A stretch of DNA of 64,000 nt from Planktothrix paucivesiculata PCC 9631 (GTDB taxonomy: Bacteria > Cyanobacteriota > Cyanobacteriia > Cyanobacteriales > Microcoleaceae). Shown here piece by piece: positions 29,136 through 36,997 of this stretch; the first letter of the stretch is position 1, and each line of letters begins with the position of its first letter. A program made the translations under genes and the position numbers. The notes below the pieces were generated by a model. It did no database searches, was not told the origin of the DNA, and saw only the letters and a list, made by a program, of their open reading frames with translations. Location of the stretch: positions 215,164 through 279,163 of the forward strand of contig NZ_LR734982.1 in assembly GCF_900009265.2 (NCBI RefSeq), given 5' to 3'.

Positions 29136-29704
29136 CTCGGATTCACTTTTAACCAACTGAAAATATCTCTCAATGTTAGAGTTGAATTAGAGATGAATTG
29201 AGGAACGGGAATTACAGCATCCAGTTCATCTAAAAACATCGGTTGTTGTCCTGAAGGATAAACAAAAACAGATTTTTCCTCTGGAACAATTAACCATCCC
29301 ATTTGACAACCTGAATTCAAACAATGTAAAATGTTACTGGTAACTTTAATTGTGCTTTGTTCGGGGGATAAAATTTCAATTGTCCAGTCAGGATGAGCAT
29401 TAAAACTATTAGCAATATCTCCATCATGATCAAGCGGAATTCTATCCCAAACAAAAACCACCACATCAGGAACAATAGAACGACCGCCAAAGGTACATCT
29501 TAACTCAGGGAATGCCCAGGCAATTCGTTGAGTTTTAGCGATCGCATTAATAACTGTTACCAGTTCTCCTTGGATTGTACTATGTTTTCCTTGTGGCATC
29601 GGTTTCTGGATAATTTGACCATTAATATATTCACTGGCGGGTTTGGTTTCGGGTAAATTTAGAAAGTCTTCTAAACTCAATGTTTTGTCAAGAATTTGTA
29701 CCAT
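29132..29704 (-). CDS. Uma2-family protein lacking the usual catalytic lysine
   Basis: A 190-residue Uma2 relative. It retains the N-terminal SLEDFLNLPETKPASEYING and PMPQGKHSTIQGEL segments, D in SIVPDVVVF and E in WTIEILSPEQ. At the position where the two other Uma2 proteins of the window have lysine eight residues before the conserved glycine, this one has asparagine (SNILHCLNSG), so the nuclease site appears incomplete. The C-terminal part WLIVPEEKSVFVY is normal. It converges on the AbiEii-like gene with a four-base overlap. It may be inactive or have a binding role. Confidence 0.8.
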   Translation of the reverse strand: MVQILDKTLSLEDFLNLPETKPASEYINGQIIQKPMPQGKHSTIQGELVTVINAIAKTQRIAWAFPELRCTFGGRSIVPDVVVFVWDRIPLDHDGDIANSFNAHPDWTIEILSPEQSTIKVTSNILHCLNSGCQMGWLIVPEEKSVFVYPSGQQPMFLDELDAVIPVPQFISNSTLTLRDIFSWLKVNPS

Positions 29705-29754
29705 TATTAATTCCCTTGTTCAAATTTTAACCTGTCTGATTCAATTATAACCCT

Positions 29755-29784
29755 GTAGGGACGAGGCGCACCTCGCCCTTACGA
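29755..29784. repeat. GTAGGGACGAGGCG palindrome
   Basis: An imperfect inverted repeat of GTAGGGACGAGG with CCTCGCCCTTAC around CGCA. This type of sequence is dispersed in cyanobacterial genomes. It lies between the starts and ends of two minus-strand genes and has no T-run. Confidence 0.5.
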
Positions 29785-29811
29785 GATCTTGGGATATTAT
29801 CAACAATATCA

Positions 29812-30507
29812 CTAAGCAATATTTCGTTGTTGCGACCAAAATTGACCGACTCTTACTTTCCAATTATCCCAAGATTTCATCACTTCCTGAGCATCAATGG
29901 AGGTAATATCAACTTCATAGGGAGTTGCTGTAATAATAATGCCGTGATTAATATTAACGCCATAAGGTGGCCCATATTGTCGATTTAATGCTGCAATATA
30001 AGCTGCAACTTGTAATTTTTGTTCGGGGTAAACTGTCGGTTTAACCGAGTTAGAAAACTTAAATTCAATCACGCTTTCTGGATAATCATTTAACCGTCCC
30101 ACACAGTCAACCCGTCCTGCATATCCTTCATAATGGTGGAAAAGATAACTTTCTAATAATCTAATATTATGAATGTCCTTTAAAACTGGTTCGAGATGTT
30201 CCCAATGGCGTTTAAGAATCACCGGACAGGGAGTAGGATCACCGTTTAAATAATATTCAATTTGTTTATGTCCGCGTTTGCCAATTTGACAAGCTAAATT
30301 AGTCACTTCTCTTGATTCTGATGTCTGTTTTTTATGGTAATTGCTAAATATGGCTTTTTGAGCAGGCGATCGCGTTTCATCAATAATAGGAGTAACCCCA
30401 GGTTGAAAATTTCCCCGTTGATCCTCAATTCCCTTCATTCCATTGCGTCCAGTTGGTTTACCAAAATAGCAAGGAAGGGGGTTTTCAGACCAAAATTTGC
30501 TTTTCAT
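29812..30507 (-). CDS. PD-(D/E)XK nuclease-fold protein
   Basis: A 231-residue protein with the RecB/MGME1-type core: YEGYAGRVDCVGRLNDYPES supplies the conserved aspartate, VIEFKFSN supplies the E-x-K pair, and EQKLQVAAYIAALN supplies the conserved glutamine motif. An N-terminal region with HKKQTSESREVTNLA and GKRGHKQIEYYL resembles the helix that precedes such cores. Nuclease activity on DNA is expected from the fold; no partner helicase is present. Its position between the AbiEii/Uma2 group and the ATPase pair suits a conflict-related island, but it may equally be a repair nuclease. Confidence 0.75.
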   Translation of the reverse strand: MKSKFWSENPLPCYFGKPTGRNGMKGIEDQRGNFQPGVTPIIDETRSPAQKAIFSNYHKKQTSESREVTNLACQIGKRGHKQIEYYLNGDPTPCPVILKRHWEHLEPVLKDIHNIRLLESYLFHHYEGYAGRVDCVGRLNDYPESVIEFKFSNSVKPTVYPEQKLQVAAYIAALNRQYGPPYGVNINHGIIITATPYEVDITSIDAQEVMKSWDNWKVRVGQFWSQQRNIA

Positions 30508-30704
30508 AATTTTATTTTACTCCTGAAGTCAGTATCTTGATTGCTTGATAGAATTAACTTAAGCCATCTCTGATAACTTTGTCAGTCCCCAATAATTTCG
30601 CCCCGTTGGTAGAACTAATGAAGCAAGGGTAGAAAAATTGTTCTACCCAAGTCTTCATATTAGATCTCTGATATACTCAAGTTGTTGATAAATTATCTAA
30701 ACTA

Positions 30705-31808
30705 ATGGAGAATTGGTTGTTGTGGGATGATTTTTTAAAAATAGTTGCTGTTGATGCTCAACTTTCTACTAAAGAAAGAGAAATTTTTTTAGTTAGATTT
30801 TTAAGAAATAACTTAAATAAAAATGATCAGCAAATTGCGGACATAGTTTATGGATGTGATATAGCAAATTCACTCAGTAATTATAAAAAGCAGAAAACAG
30901 GAATTTATGATAAATTAGAGAAAATTTGTCCTCAGATTGCTGATGTCAATCCAGGTGAGGGTAAGTTCACTAGGGTTTTAGATTGGCTAGACGAACAATA
31001 TACAACTAGAAAACACAGCAGTCCAATTCAAACTGAACCTATAGTTAATAATAGTTCAATAGAAAGTGCTCTGGTAGACAACCCTTTTATACCTTCTAAC
31101 GGAGTTATAGATGATGACAAATTATTTTTTAGTAGAACACAGGAAATTCAAAGAATATTTGAAACCCTCAATAGTGGTAGCAGCGTTGCAATTATTGGAG
31201 AAAGACAAATCGGCAAATCTTCGCTATTAATGGAAATTAGCCGACAAGCTCAAGCCCAATTGTTACAAGCCCGTGAACCGATTTATCTGAATTTACAAGA
31301 GATTCATGATGATGAGGACTTTTATCAATTCTTGTGTGATTATGCAGGAATTGATTTTTGTAAAGGTTATCGTCTCTCTCGAAATTTACAAAATCATCGA
31401 TTATTGTTAATTCTTGATGAATTGGAAAAAATGACCTGGGATGGTTTTACGAATAATATTCGGGGACAACTACGAGGGTTAGCAGAAGGAATGAATGCAC
31501 CCTTGCGCTTGATTGTTGCAGCTTGCACCTCTTTAGATCAACTATTTCCCGATAGTCAAGATATTGGGATGACTTCTCCCTTTACAGGAATTTGTATTGA
31601 ATACAAGTTAAACCGATGGGATGAACAAACTATCCGTAATTTTATTAAAAGTCGTCTGAATTTACCTTTATTGAAACCAGAATATAAAACCATTACCTTT
31701 ACGGAGAATGAAATTAGCGAGTTAATTAATAAAAGTGAAGGTCATCCTCAAAAATTAATGGCATTATGTAATCAACTATTTAAGCGTTACTTGGAGGAAT
31801 TATCATGA
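30705..31808 (+). CDS. AAA-type ATPase with an N-terminal helical (HTH-like) domain
   Basis: A 367-residue protein. Residues 1-100 are helical and charged (LLWDDFLKIVAVDAQLSTKE, RFLRNNLNKNDQQIADIV, SNYKKQKTGIYDKLEKICP), resembling the HTH-like region at the start of cyanobacterial vWA-MoxR-associated and STAND proteins. After a short linker, the ATPase domain begins at about 130 (FFSRTQEIQRIFETL) with Walker A IIGERQIGKSSLL near residue 165 and Walker B LLLILDELEKM near 235, plus a sensor-like CTSLDQLF. The downstream gene overlaps the stop by four bases (ATGA), so translation of the two is coupled. The role is unknown; no effector domain is present in this protein itself. Confidence 0.8.
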   Translation: MENWLLWDDFLKIVAVDAQLSTKEREIFLVRFLRNNLNKNDQQIADIVYGCDIANSLSNYKKQKTGIYDKLEKICPQIADVNPGEGKFTRVLDWLDEQYTTRKHSSPIQTEPIVNNSSIESALVDNPFIPSNGVIDDDKLFFSRTQEIQRIFETLNSGSSVAIIGERQIGKSSLLMEISRQAQAQLLQAREPIYLNLQEIHDDEDFYQFLCDYAGIDFCKGYRLSRNLQNHRLLLILDELEKMTWDGFTNNIRGQLRGLAEGMNAPLRLIVAACTSLDQLFPDSQDIGMTSPFTGICIEYKLNRWDEQTIRNFIKSRLNLPLLKPEYKTITFTENEISELINKSEGHPQKLMALCNQLFKRYLEELS

Positions 31809-34489
31809 GTTCAACACAAAAACCGATTCCCTGTTTAGATTTAGCCCCAAAATTAAATCGTCCCTTATCCCTATTCAATCCTTTAGATTATCTCCGGTTA
31901 TTATATTGGGTGTTTTTCTTTCCTCAAGCAATACGGTGGTATGTGGAAGCCTTTGGGGAAGAAAAAACAGAAGGAGAAATGACTTGGCAAAAACGCCGGG
32001 ATTGGTTGCGTCAAAATCCGATCAAATTCCGATTATTTTTACAAGGATTATTATTAACTGTTCTGACTCCACTTTTAATCTGTTTCATCCTAGAGCAATT
32101 CGGCTTTTCAGTTGATTGGTGGAGCATGGCGTTCGGCGTGGGGTTGGGCGTGGGGTTGGGCGTGGCGTTGGGCGTGGCGTTGGGCGTAGGGTTGGGCGTG
32201 GCGTGGGGCGTGGTGTGGGGCGTGGCGTGGGGCGTGGCGTTGGGCGTGGGGGTGGCGTCCGGCGTGGCGTGGGGCGTGGCGTCCGGCGTGGCGTGGGGCG
32301 TGGGGTTGGGCGTGGCGTCCGGCGTGGGGTTGGGCGTGGGGTTGAGCGTGGGGTTGGGCGTGGGGTTGGGCGTGGCGTCCGGCGTGGGGTTGAGCGTGGG
32401 GTTGGGCGTGAGGTTGGGCGTGGGGTTGGGCGTGGCGTGGGGCGTGGCGTGGGGCGTGGCGATTTGGCGTCCTGAAGTTTGGGTGATAGGTTCCCTATTT
32501 AATCTGGGTTCACTACAAAAGAGGAGTTGGTTGTTTCCTCGAATCACACCGATGCCCTTACCTTTTTTGACGTCTCGGTTAACAAACTGGTTAAAACAAG
32601 ATTGGCACCTGGGACTGGAAAATGCTAATGAATTATTGAGATATAGTTATCAATTTATTCCTGTAGTCAATGCGGTCAGTCAAGTTTTAGCTAAAACGCC
32701 TTCAGAATACCTAATTTTTAGAGTTTCCCAACTGGCAGAACATCCGTTTGATTGGAATTTAGTTAAATTTGTTTCTGCTTCTCTTGGCGAAGAATTTAAG
32801 TTTCAACTGCTTGAAGGCTTTTTATTTTGCCGAAATTCAGAACTTGAAGCACAACCTCGTTTAGATACTCCTGCTCATGCTGCTGCTGCGGGTTTCTGGT
32901 ATTTGCATGAAAAAGAACCTCAAAAAGCGGCAGAAGCCTTTGCGGTTGTGTCTTCCCTGCTGTATGGATATGAAATGTGCATTCTAGCTATAGTTTTAAC
33001 AATTTTTAAGCCAGCTAAAACTATAGATGATATTGCAACTTTTGCAACTTTAAAATTAACCCCCCTTCAGCTAGATTTAAAATTAACCGATCTTCTTCCC
33101 CCAGAACCCTATTTACGCCCTCAGAGTTGGACAGCTATAAAAACTTTATATCAGGTTGTTGAAGATATTAATTTAATTAAAAATAGTGTGTCTCTTTCTA
33201 CTCGTTCCTTAGCATTAAATCGAGCATTAGGAGAAATTAAAGGAATTTTAGATCAATCCAAAACTTTACCAGAAGCAGAACGAGGCTTAATTGTTGATAT
33301 TGCTCAAAATTGGCAATCTGCTTTATTAGGAATTACAGAAGAAATTGGCAATATTTCCATAACTAAAAAAGTAATAAATCCCTATATTATTGGTGATCCA
33401 GTTATCGGTAAACAATTTGTCGGGCGGAAGGATATTATTAACCAATTAGAGGAATTATGGGTTTCAACCTCTCAACTGCAATCAGTGGTTTTGTTTGGAC
33501 ACCGACGCATGGGGAAAACATCAATTTTGCGGAATATTTCAACCCGTTTAGATGAAAAAGTAAAACTCGCATACATCAACTTACTAACCGTTGGTAATAG
33601 TATTCAAGGAGTGGGTGAAGTGTTGATGGCGATCGCAGATTCCCTCTCAGATACCCTGCAAATTCCACCCCCCGATGATGAAAGCTTAATCAATCTTCCC
33701 TATCGTACTTTTGAACGGTATTTAAAACAAATTGAAACCCAATTAGGCGATACTGGATTAATTATTGCCCTTGATGAATTTGAACAAATCGAAGAATTAA
33801 TAAAAAGCGATCGCATTCCCAAAGACTTTATGGGCGTATTGCGGGGAATGGTGCAAATGAGTCCTAAAATCGCCTTTGCTTTAGCCGGACTCCACACCCT
33901 CGAAGAAATGACCGAAGACTATTTTAACCCGTTTTTTGCCAGTATTATTCCCATCCGGGTTAGCTTTTTAGAACGGGCAACCTGTCGCTATCTTCTCGCT
34001 AACCCCAGTGAAGATTTCCCCCTCGATTATAAACCCGATGCTCTTGATTATATCTATGATTTAACCGCCGGACAACCTTATTTAGTGCAACTGATCGGTT
34101 TTCTATTAGTTCGTCGGTATAATGATCAAGTCTTTGAACTGGGAAATAATCGAGATCCCATGTTTACCATTGCTGATGTTGATGGGATTATCAATCAACC
34201 CGAATTCTATCAGAATGGACGCTATTATTTTACAGGAGTTTGGCAACAAGCGGGGGAAGGTTCTCCCGGTCAACAACAGATTATAAAAGCGATCGCACCT
34301 CACCCCACCGGACTCGATTTTAATACCCTAAAAACGGTTACAAATTTAGATCCAAATTCGCTACAAAATGCCCTTGATACCCTTTCACGCCATGATGTTA
34401 TCACAGAAACCGATAACCATTGGCGGATCATTGTGGAACTGTTTCGCCGTTGGGTTATTAATAGTGTTAAACTAAACCTATTGACTTAG
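31805..34489 (+). CDS. Membrane protein with long Gly-Val repeats fused to an AAA ATPase
   Basis: An 894-residue protein. One transmembrane helix (FLQGLLLTVLTPLLICFILE) precedes a stretch of about 110 residues (about 109-220) made almost wholly of GVxx tetrads such as GVGLGVALGVAWGVASGV, which would form a small-residue-rich membrane domain. A helical middle part follows (about 260-530, with AAAAGFWYLHEKEPQKAAEAF resembling a TPR-like pair). The ATPase domain starts near 540 (FVGRKDIINQLEELW), with Walker A GHRRMGKTSIL near 564, Walker B IIALDEFEQIE near 654, and a winged-helix-like end (NHWRIIVELFRRWV). It overlaps the preceding ATPase gene by four bases. Architecture suggests a nucleotide-gated membrane effector, which is an inference. 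Confidence 0.8.
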   Translation: MSSTQKPIPCLDLAPKLNRPLSLFNPLDYLRLLYWVFFFPQAIRWYVEAFGEEKTEGEMTWQKRRDWLRQNPIKFRLFLQGLLLTVLTPLLICFILEQFGFSVDWWSMAFGVGLGVGLGVALGVALGVGLGVAWGVVWGVAWGVALGVGVASGVAWGVASGVAWGVGLGVASGVGLGVGLSVGLGVGLGVASGVGLSVGLGVRLGVGLGVAWGVAWGVAIWRPEVWVIGSLFNLGSLQKRSWLFPRITPMPLPFLTSRLTNWLKQDWHLGLENANELLRYSYQFIPVVNAVSQVLAKTPSEYLIFRVSQLAEHPFDWNLVKFVSASLGEEFKFQLLEGFLFCRNSELEAQPRLDTPAHAAAAGFWYLHEKEPQKAAEAFAVVSSLLYGYEMCILAIVLTIFKPAKTIDDIATFATLKLTPLQLDLKLTDLLPPEPYLRPQSWTAIKTLYQVVEDINLIKNSVSLSTRSLALNRALGEIKGILDQSKTLPEAERGLIVDIAQNWQSALLGITEEIGNISITKKVINPYIIGDPVIGKQFVGRKDIINQLEELWVSTSQLQSVVLFGHRRMGKTSILRNISTRLDEKVKLAYINLLTVGNSIQGVGEVLMAIADSLSDTLQIPPPDDESLINLPYRTFERYLKQIETQLGDTGLIIALDEFEQIEELIKSDRIPKDFMGVLRGMVQMSPKIAFALAGLHTLEEMTEDYFNPFFASIIPIRVSFLERATCRYLLANPSEDFPLDYKPDALDYIYDLTAGQPYLVQLIGFLLVRRYNDQVFELGNNRDPMFTIADVDGIINQPEFYQNGRYYFTGVWQQAGEGSPGQQQIIKAIAPHPTGLDFNTLKTVTNLDPNSLQNALDTLSRHDVITETDNHWRIIVELFRRWVINSVKLNLLT
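32128..32462 (+). repeat. Tandem 12-bp-type coding repeat (GGCGTGGGGTTG variants)
   Basis: About 335 bp made of variants of GGCGTG with GGGTTG, GCGTTG, GCGTGG or GCGTCC, encoding the Gly-Val tetrads of the gene above. It is far richer in G than its neighbours. Both strands stay open in additional frames through the repeat, a by-product of its period being a multiple of three. Confidence 0.9.
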
Positions 34490-34515
34490 TATAATAGCAG
34501 GTGATTCAGAAAACT

Positions 34516-34731
34516 ATGCTAAAAAACATTGAAGTTCGGCTAGAAATATTTCAAGAAGGTAATTTTTATGTAGCCCTTTGTCCTGATTTAGATGTTTCTA
34601 GTTTTGGTGAAACCCTGCAAGAAGCAAAACAATCTGTTCAAGAAGCATTAGAAGCTTTTTTTGAAGAATGCGAAATAATGGGAACATTAAGCATTGTTTT
34701 GGAAGAAGCGGGTTTTATGCAACAGAATTGA
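34516..34731 (+). CDS. HicB-like antitoxin, orphan
   Basis: A 71-residue protein of the HicB/UPF0150 fold: IEVRLEIFQEGNFYVALCPDLDVSSFGETLQEAKQSVQEALEAFF is the classic partial RNase-H-like HicB core. No HicA toxin gene lies beside it; such solitary HicB proteins are common in cyanobacteria. I take the ATG at 34516, though a GTG at 34501 is in frame. It begins 26 bases after the stop of the Gly-Val ATPase gene and could be in the same transcript. Confidence 0.75.
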   Translation: MLKNIEVRLEIFQEGNFYVALCPDLDVSSFGETLQEAKQSVQEALEAFFEECEIMGTLSIVLEEAGFMQQN

Positions 34732-34796
34732 AGTATGTCATAATATTGTTAAATATCGGTTTCGGTTATTTATGAACTTAACAAAGAGGTTAAACC

Positions 34797-35033
34797 ATGT
34801 ATCATGTTACAGGAGAATATGCTAAAAACAACTTCAGTGAAGTTTTAGAAAAAGCCAGTACGGAACCTGGAGGAGTTGTTATTGTTCAGGAAAATAAAAG
34901 TTTTATTCTCATCAGTCAGGAAGAATTAGAAAGCTGGATAGAAACCACCGAACTCCTTCAAGATAAAACCTTAATTGCTGATATTGAAGCGTCTCGTCAA
35001 GAATATCAGCAGGGCGAAGTGTTCACATTATAA
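34797..35033 (+). CDS. Phd/YefM-family antitoxin, orphan
   Basis: A 78-residue protein with the Phd/YefM pattern: MYHVTGEYAKNNFSEVLEKA at the N-terminus, a VVIVQENKSFILISQEELESW strand-turn-helix, and an acidic C-terminal tail that would bind a toxin. AAAGAGG lies eight bases before the ATG. No RelE, YoeB or Doc toxin gene follows within the next 290 bases, so the partner is missing or elsewhere. It follows the HicB-like gene after 65 bases. Confidence 0.78.
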   Translation: MYHVTGEYAKNNFSEVLEKASTEPGGVVIVQENKSFILISQEELESWIETTELLQDKTLIADIEASRQEYQQGEVFTL

Positions 35034-35329
35034 TTAGAACAAAGACCCATTACGGCGATTAATTGTAGTGATCAGCGCGATCGCACTTAACTTTTTATTA
35101 TGGGACTATTTTACCGTTAGATTATTAATAATTGACTCCCCCTAATTTCCCTAGGACGCGGTTGAAATGGTTTGTTCAAAATTCTTGCGAAATTAAACGG
35201 AAATTGGTTGATCTCTACCGAAAAGAATAGGGTTGTGTGCAAAAAACCTTTTTTCTCTTTTTGATTTAACTGATTTAAGAGGTAAAAAGATTAAAAAAGG
35301 TGACTTTATTTAAAGTAGGAGGGATTAAA

Positions 35330-36220
35330 ATGATAGTACATCTAATTTTAATAATTCTATTTAAAGTAGGATTAATCGTTTTAGCGGTGGGTGCGATCGC
35401 TTATTTGTGTGCTTGTTTATTCATGTTTTTAAGACAAACTCGATTTATTTTTTTCCCCTCCCGTTTAATTTCTAGTACCCCCGATGATGTGGGTTTATCC
35501 TATCAAGATATTGAGCTAAAAATTCCTACCCCTTCAGGAAAAATAGAAATGATACATTGTTGGTGGATTCCTTCAGAAACTAATCCTAATCAAAAAGTGA
35601 TTATTGATTTACATGGAAACCGCAATACTATCGGGGCAAATGTGGGTTATGCTGAACAATTTCATCAAATGGGTTTATCGGTTTTATTAGTGGAATATCG
35701 GGGCTATGGACGCAGTACAAATCGCTTTCCCTCGGAAAAAATAGTCTATGAAGATGTGGAAATTGCTTGGAATTATTTAGTTAATCAACGCCAAATTAAT
35801 CCTAATAATATTTATATATTTGGACATTCATTAGGAGGAGCGATCGCCATTGATTTAGCATTTAAACATCCTGAAATTGCAGGATTAATTATTGAAAGTT
35901 CTTTTACTAATATTCGAGAAATGATTGATTATAAAAAAAGATATTGGATGTTTCCAATTAATTTAATTTTAACCCAAAAATTTGACTCCTTAGCTAAAAT
36001 TCCGACTTTAAAAATGCCCCTGTTATTAACCCATGGAACCGAAGATGAGTTAATTCCCAAAACTATGAGTGAAGACCTGTTTAACGCCGCCATAGACCCC
36101 AAACAGCTTTTAATTGTTGCGGGTGCTGGTCATAATAATGTTAGACAGGTTGGAGGGAGTCAATATTGGGAAACAGTACAACAATTTTTAACTTTACAAT
36201 CTCAGAAACCGGGTTTCTAA
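35330..36220 (+). CDS. Membrane-anchored alpha/beta hydrolase
   Basis: A 296-residue serine hydrolase of the BEM46/YqkD type. An N-terminal transmembrane helix (LILIILFKVGLIVLAVGAIA) anchors it. The nucleophile elbow is GHSLGGA, the acid is likely D in THGTEDELIP, and the histidine is in GAGHNN; the oxyanion region is DLHGNRNTIG. Substrate unknown. The ATG at 35330 has GGAGGG seven bases upstream, whereas the upstream in-frame start at 35300 has none and would add ten residues. The last five codons and the stop are part of an AGAAACCGGGTTTCT palindrome. Confidence 0.85.
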   Translation: MIVHLILIILFKVGLIVLAVGAIAYLCACLFMFLRQTRFIFFPSRLISSTPDDVGLSYQDIELKIPTPSGKIEMIHCWWIPSETNPNQKVIIDLHGNRNTIGANVGYAEQFHQMGLSVLLVEYRGYGRSTNRFPSEKIVYEDVEIAWNYLVNQRQINPNNIYIFGHSLGGAIAIDLAFKHPEIAGLIIESSFTNIREMIDYKKRYWMFPINLILTQKFDSLAKIPTLKMPLLLTHGTEDELIPKTMSEDLFNAAIDPKQLLIVAGAGHNNVRQVGGSQYWETVQQFLTLQSQKPGF

Positions 36221-36267
36221 TAGTTATCTCTTGGCTAAAATCAGTATTCCTTAGAAACCCAGTTTCT
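36204..36267. repeat. Paired AGAAACC/GGTTTCT palindromes at a gene end
   Basis: AGAAACCGGGTTTCT overlaps the last codons of the hydrolase gene, and AGAAACCCAGTTTCT follows 35 bases later. Similar palindromes are common in cyanobacterial genomes (a fragment lies at 56139-56154). Confidence 0.6.
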
Positions 36268-36396
36268 GACTAAATTTATGAATAAAAACAGGTAAGGGTG
36301 ACTGATGAGCCACCCCTACAAATAATATTATCGAATGGAAAAATAGTATAAAACCAAATTAATTGAGATTAACTGTTTTCCTCGAACCCAATTCCC

Positions 36397-36576
36397 TTAT
36401 AATTCGGATGGGGTTGTTTGAGCATCGTTCTGAGAAAGTTCGGGAGCTACTTGGTGATTTAATGCCGCCACAAGCTGACGTCTCACTTTTGTTGCCCACA
36501 AATCAAAATCGAAACTTTCACTGGTTGGAATATCCTCTGAAGAAGTTTCGCGCACAGTTTCTTTACTTAAAGTCAT
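36397..36576 (-). CDS. Small protein of unknown function (59 residues)
   Basis: On the minus strand an ATG at 36576 is preceded by a strong GGAGG with seven bases spacing (CAGGAGGCGAAAAACC). The 59-residue product starts MTLSKETVRETSSEDIPTSE and has a hydrophobic-amphipathic core FDFDLWATKVRRQLVAALNH followed by a Gln/Ser/Thr/Pro-rich tail. The core looks conserved-like (a Phe-Asp-Phe-Asp-Leu-Trp start and paired arginines), but I cannot name a family. It stands alone with about 180 bases upstream. An opposite-strand frame over the same bases has poor composition and no ribosome site. Confidence 0.6.
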   Translation of the reverse strand: MTLSKETVRETSSEDIPTSESFDFDLWATKVRRQLVAALNHQVAPELSQNDAQTTPSEL

Positions 36577-36608
36577 GGTTTTTCGCCTCCTGTTTCAACT
36601 CGCAGTGA

Positions 36609-36997
36609 AGACAGGCGCGTTCCTTCGGGAGAACTCCCTACTTCCGTCTTTTAGTAGTTATTTTGGTATGCGAGAATCAAAGACTACCAAGAGATGAACG
36701 ATTTCACTACTCTTTTTGATCGTAGCACTAAATCTAATTAATATCAAATTATCTTATGCTAATTTTACATAATTATTATACGTTTTTTGCTCTATCTCTG
36801 GTAATAATCTCAATCTTTGCTTTTACATCTGTCTGATGAGATATCTTTCTGCTCAATACCGAATAAATTGATTACAATAGGAACACCGGGTTTGCTAATC
36901 AAAAAATATTTTAAAGTTTTCTCCTGACAAATGCACCCTTCCTTCAACTTCATTGAGCAAGAGTGCATTTTTCTTTGTTAGAGTAAACTCTCAATCA
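36609..36997. other. Intergenic region without recognised gene
   Basis: About 390 bases between the 59-residue gene and the HtrA gene. It has a GAAGACAGGCGCG...CCGTCTTTTAG hairpin near 36607-36655, then AT-rich sequence, then an inverted repeat listed separately. No reading frame with a ribosome site was found. Confidence 0.5.
36929..36977. terminator. Inverted repeat AAATGCAC/GTGCATTT with T-run
   Basis: An eight-base stem with a 26-base loop, followed on the plus strand by TTCTTTG and on the minus strand by GTCAGG. It lies 20 bases after the HtrA stop (minus strand). Terminator role is uncertain because of the long loop. Confidence 0.35.

Noticed and set aside
32116..32475. A plus-strand frame of GVGRGVGR repeats
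   Set aside because: It is an alternative frame of the same repeat, inside the larger continuous gene that has real domains on both sides.
32011..32547. A long minus-strand frame (178 codons) across the Gly-Val repeat
   Set aside because: It is open only because the 12-bp repeat has a period divisible by three; its composition is all TPNPTPNA-like repeats and it has no ribosome site.
36363..36608. A plus-strand frame of 81 codons
   Set aside because: It overlaps the minus-strand 59-residue gene, which has a strong ribosome site; the plus frame has none and no domain.
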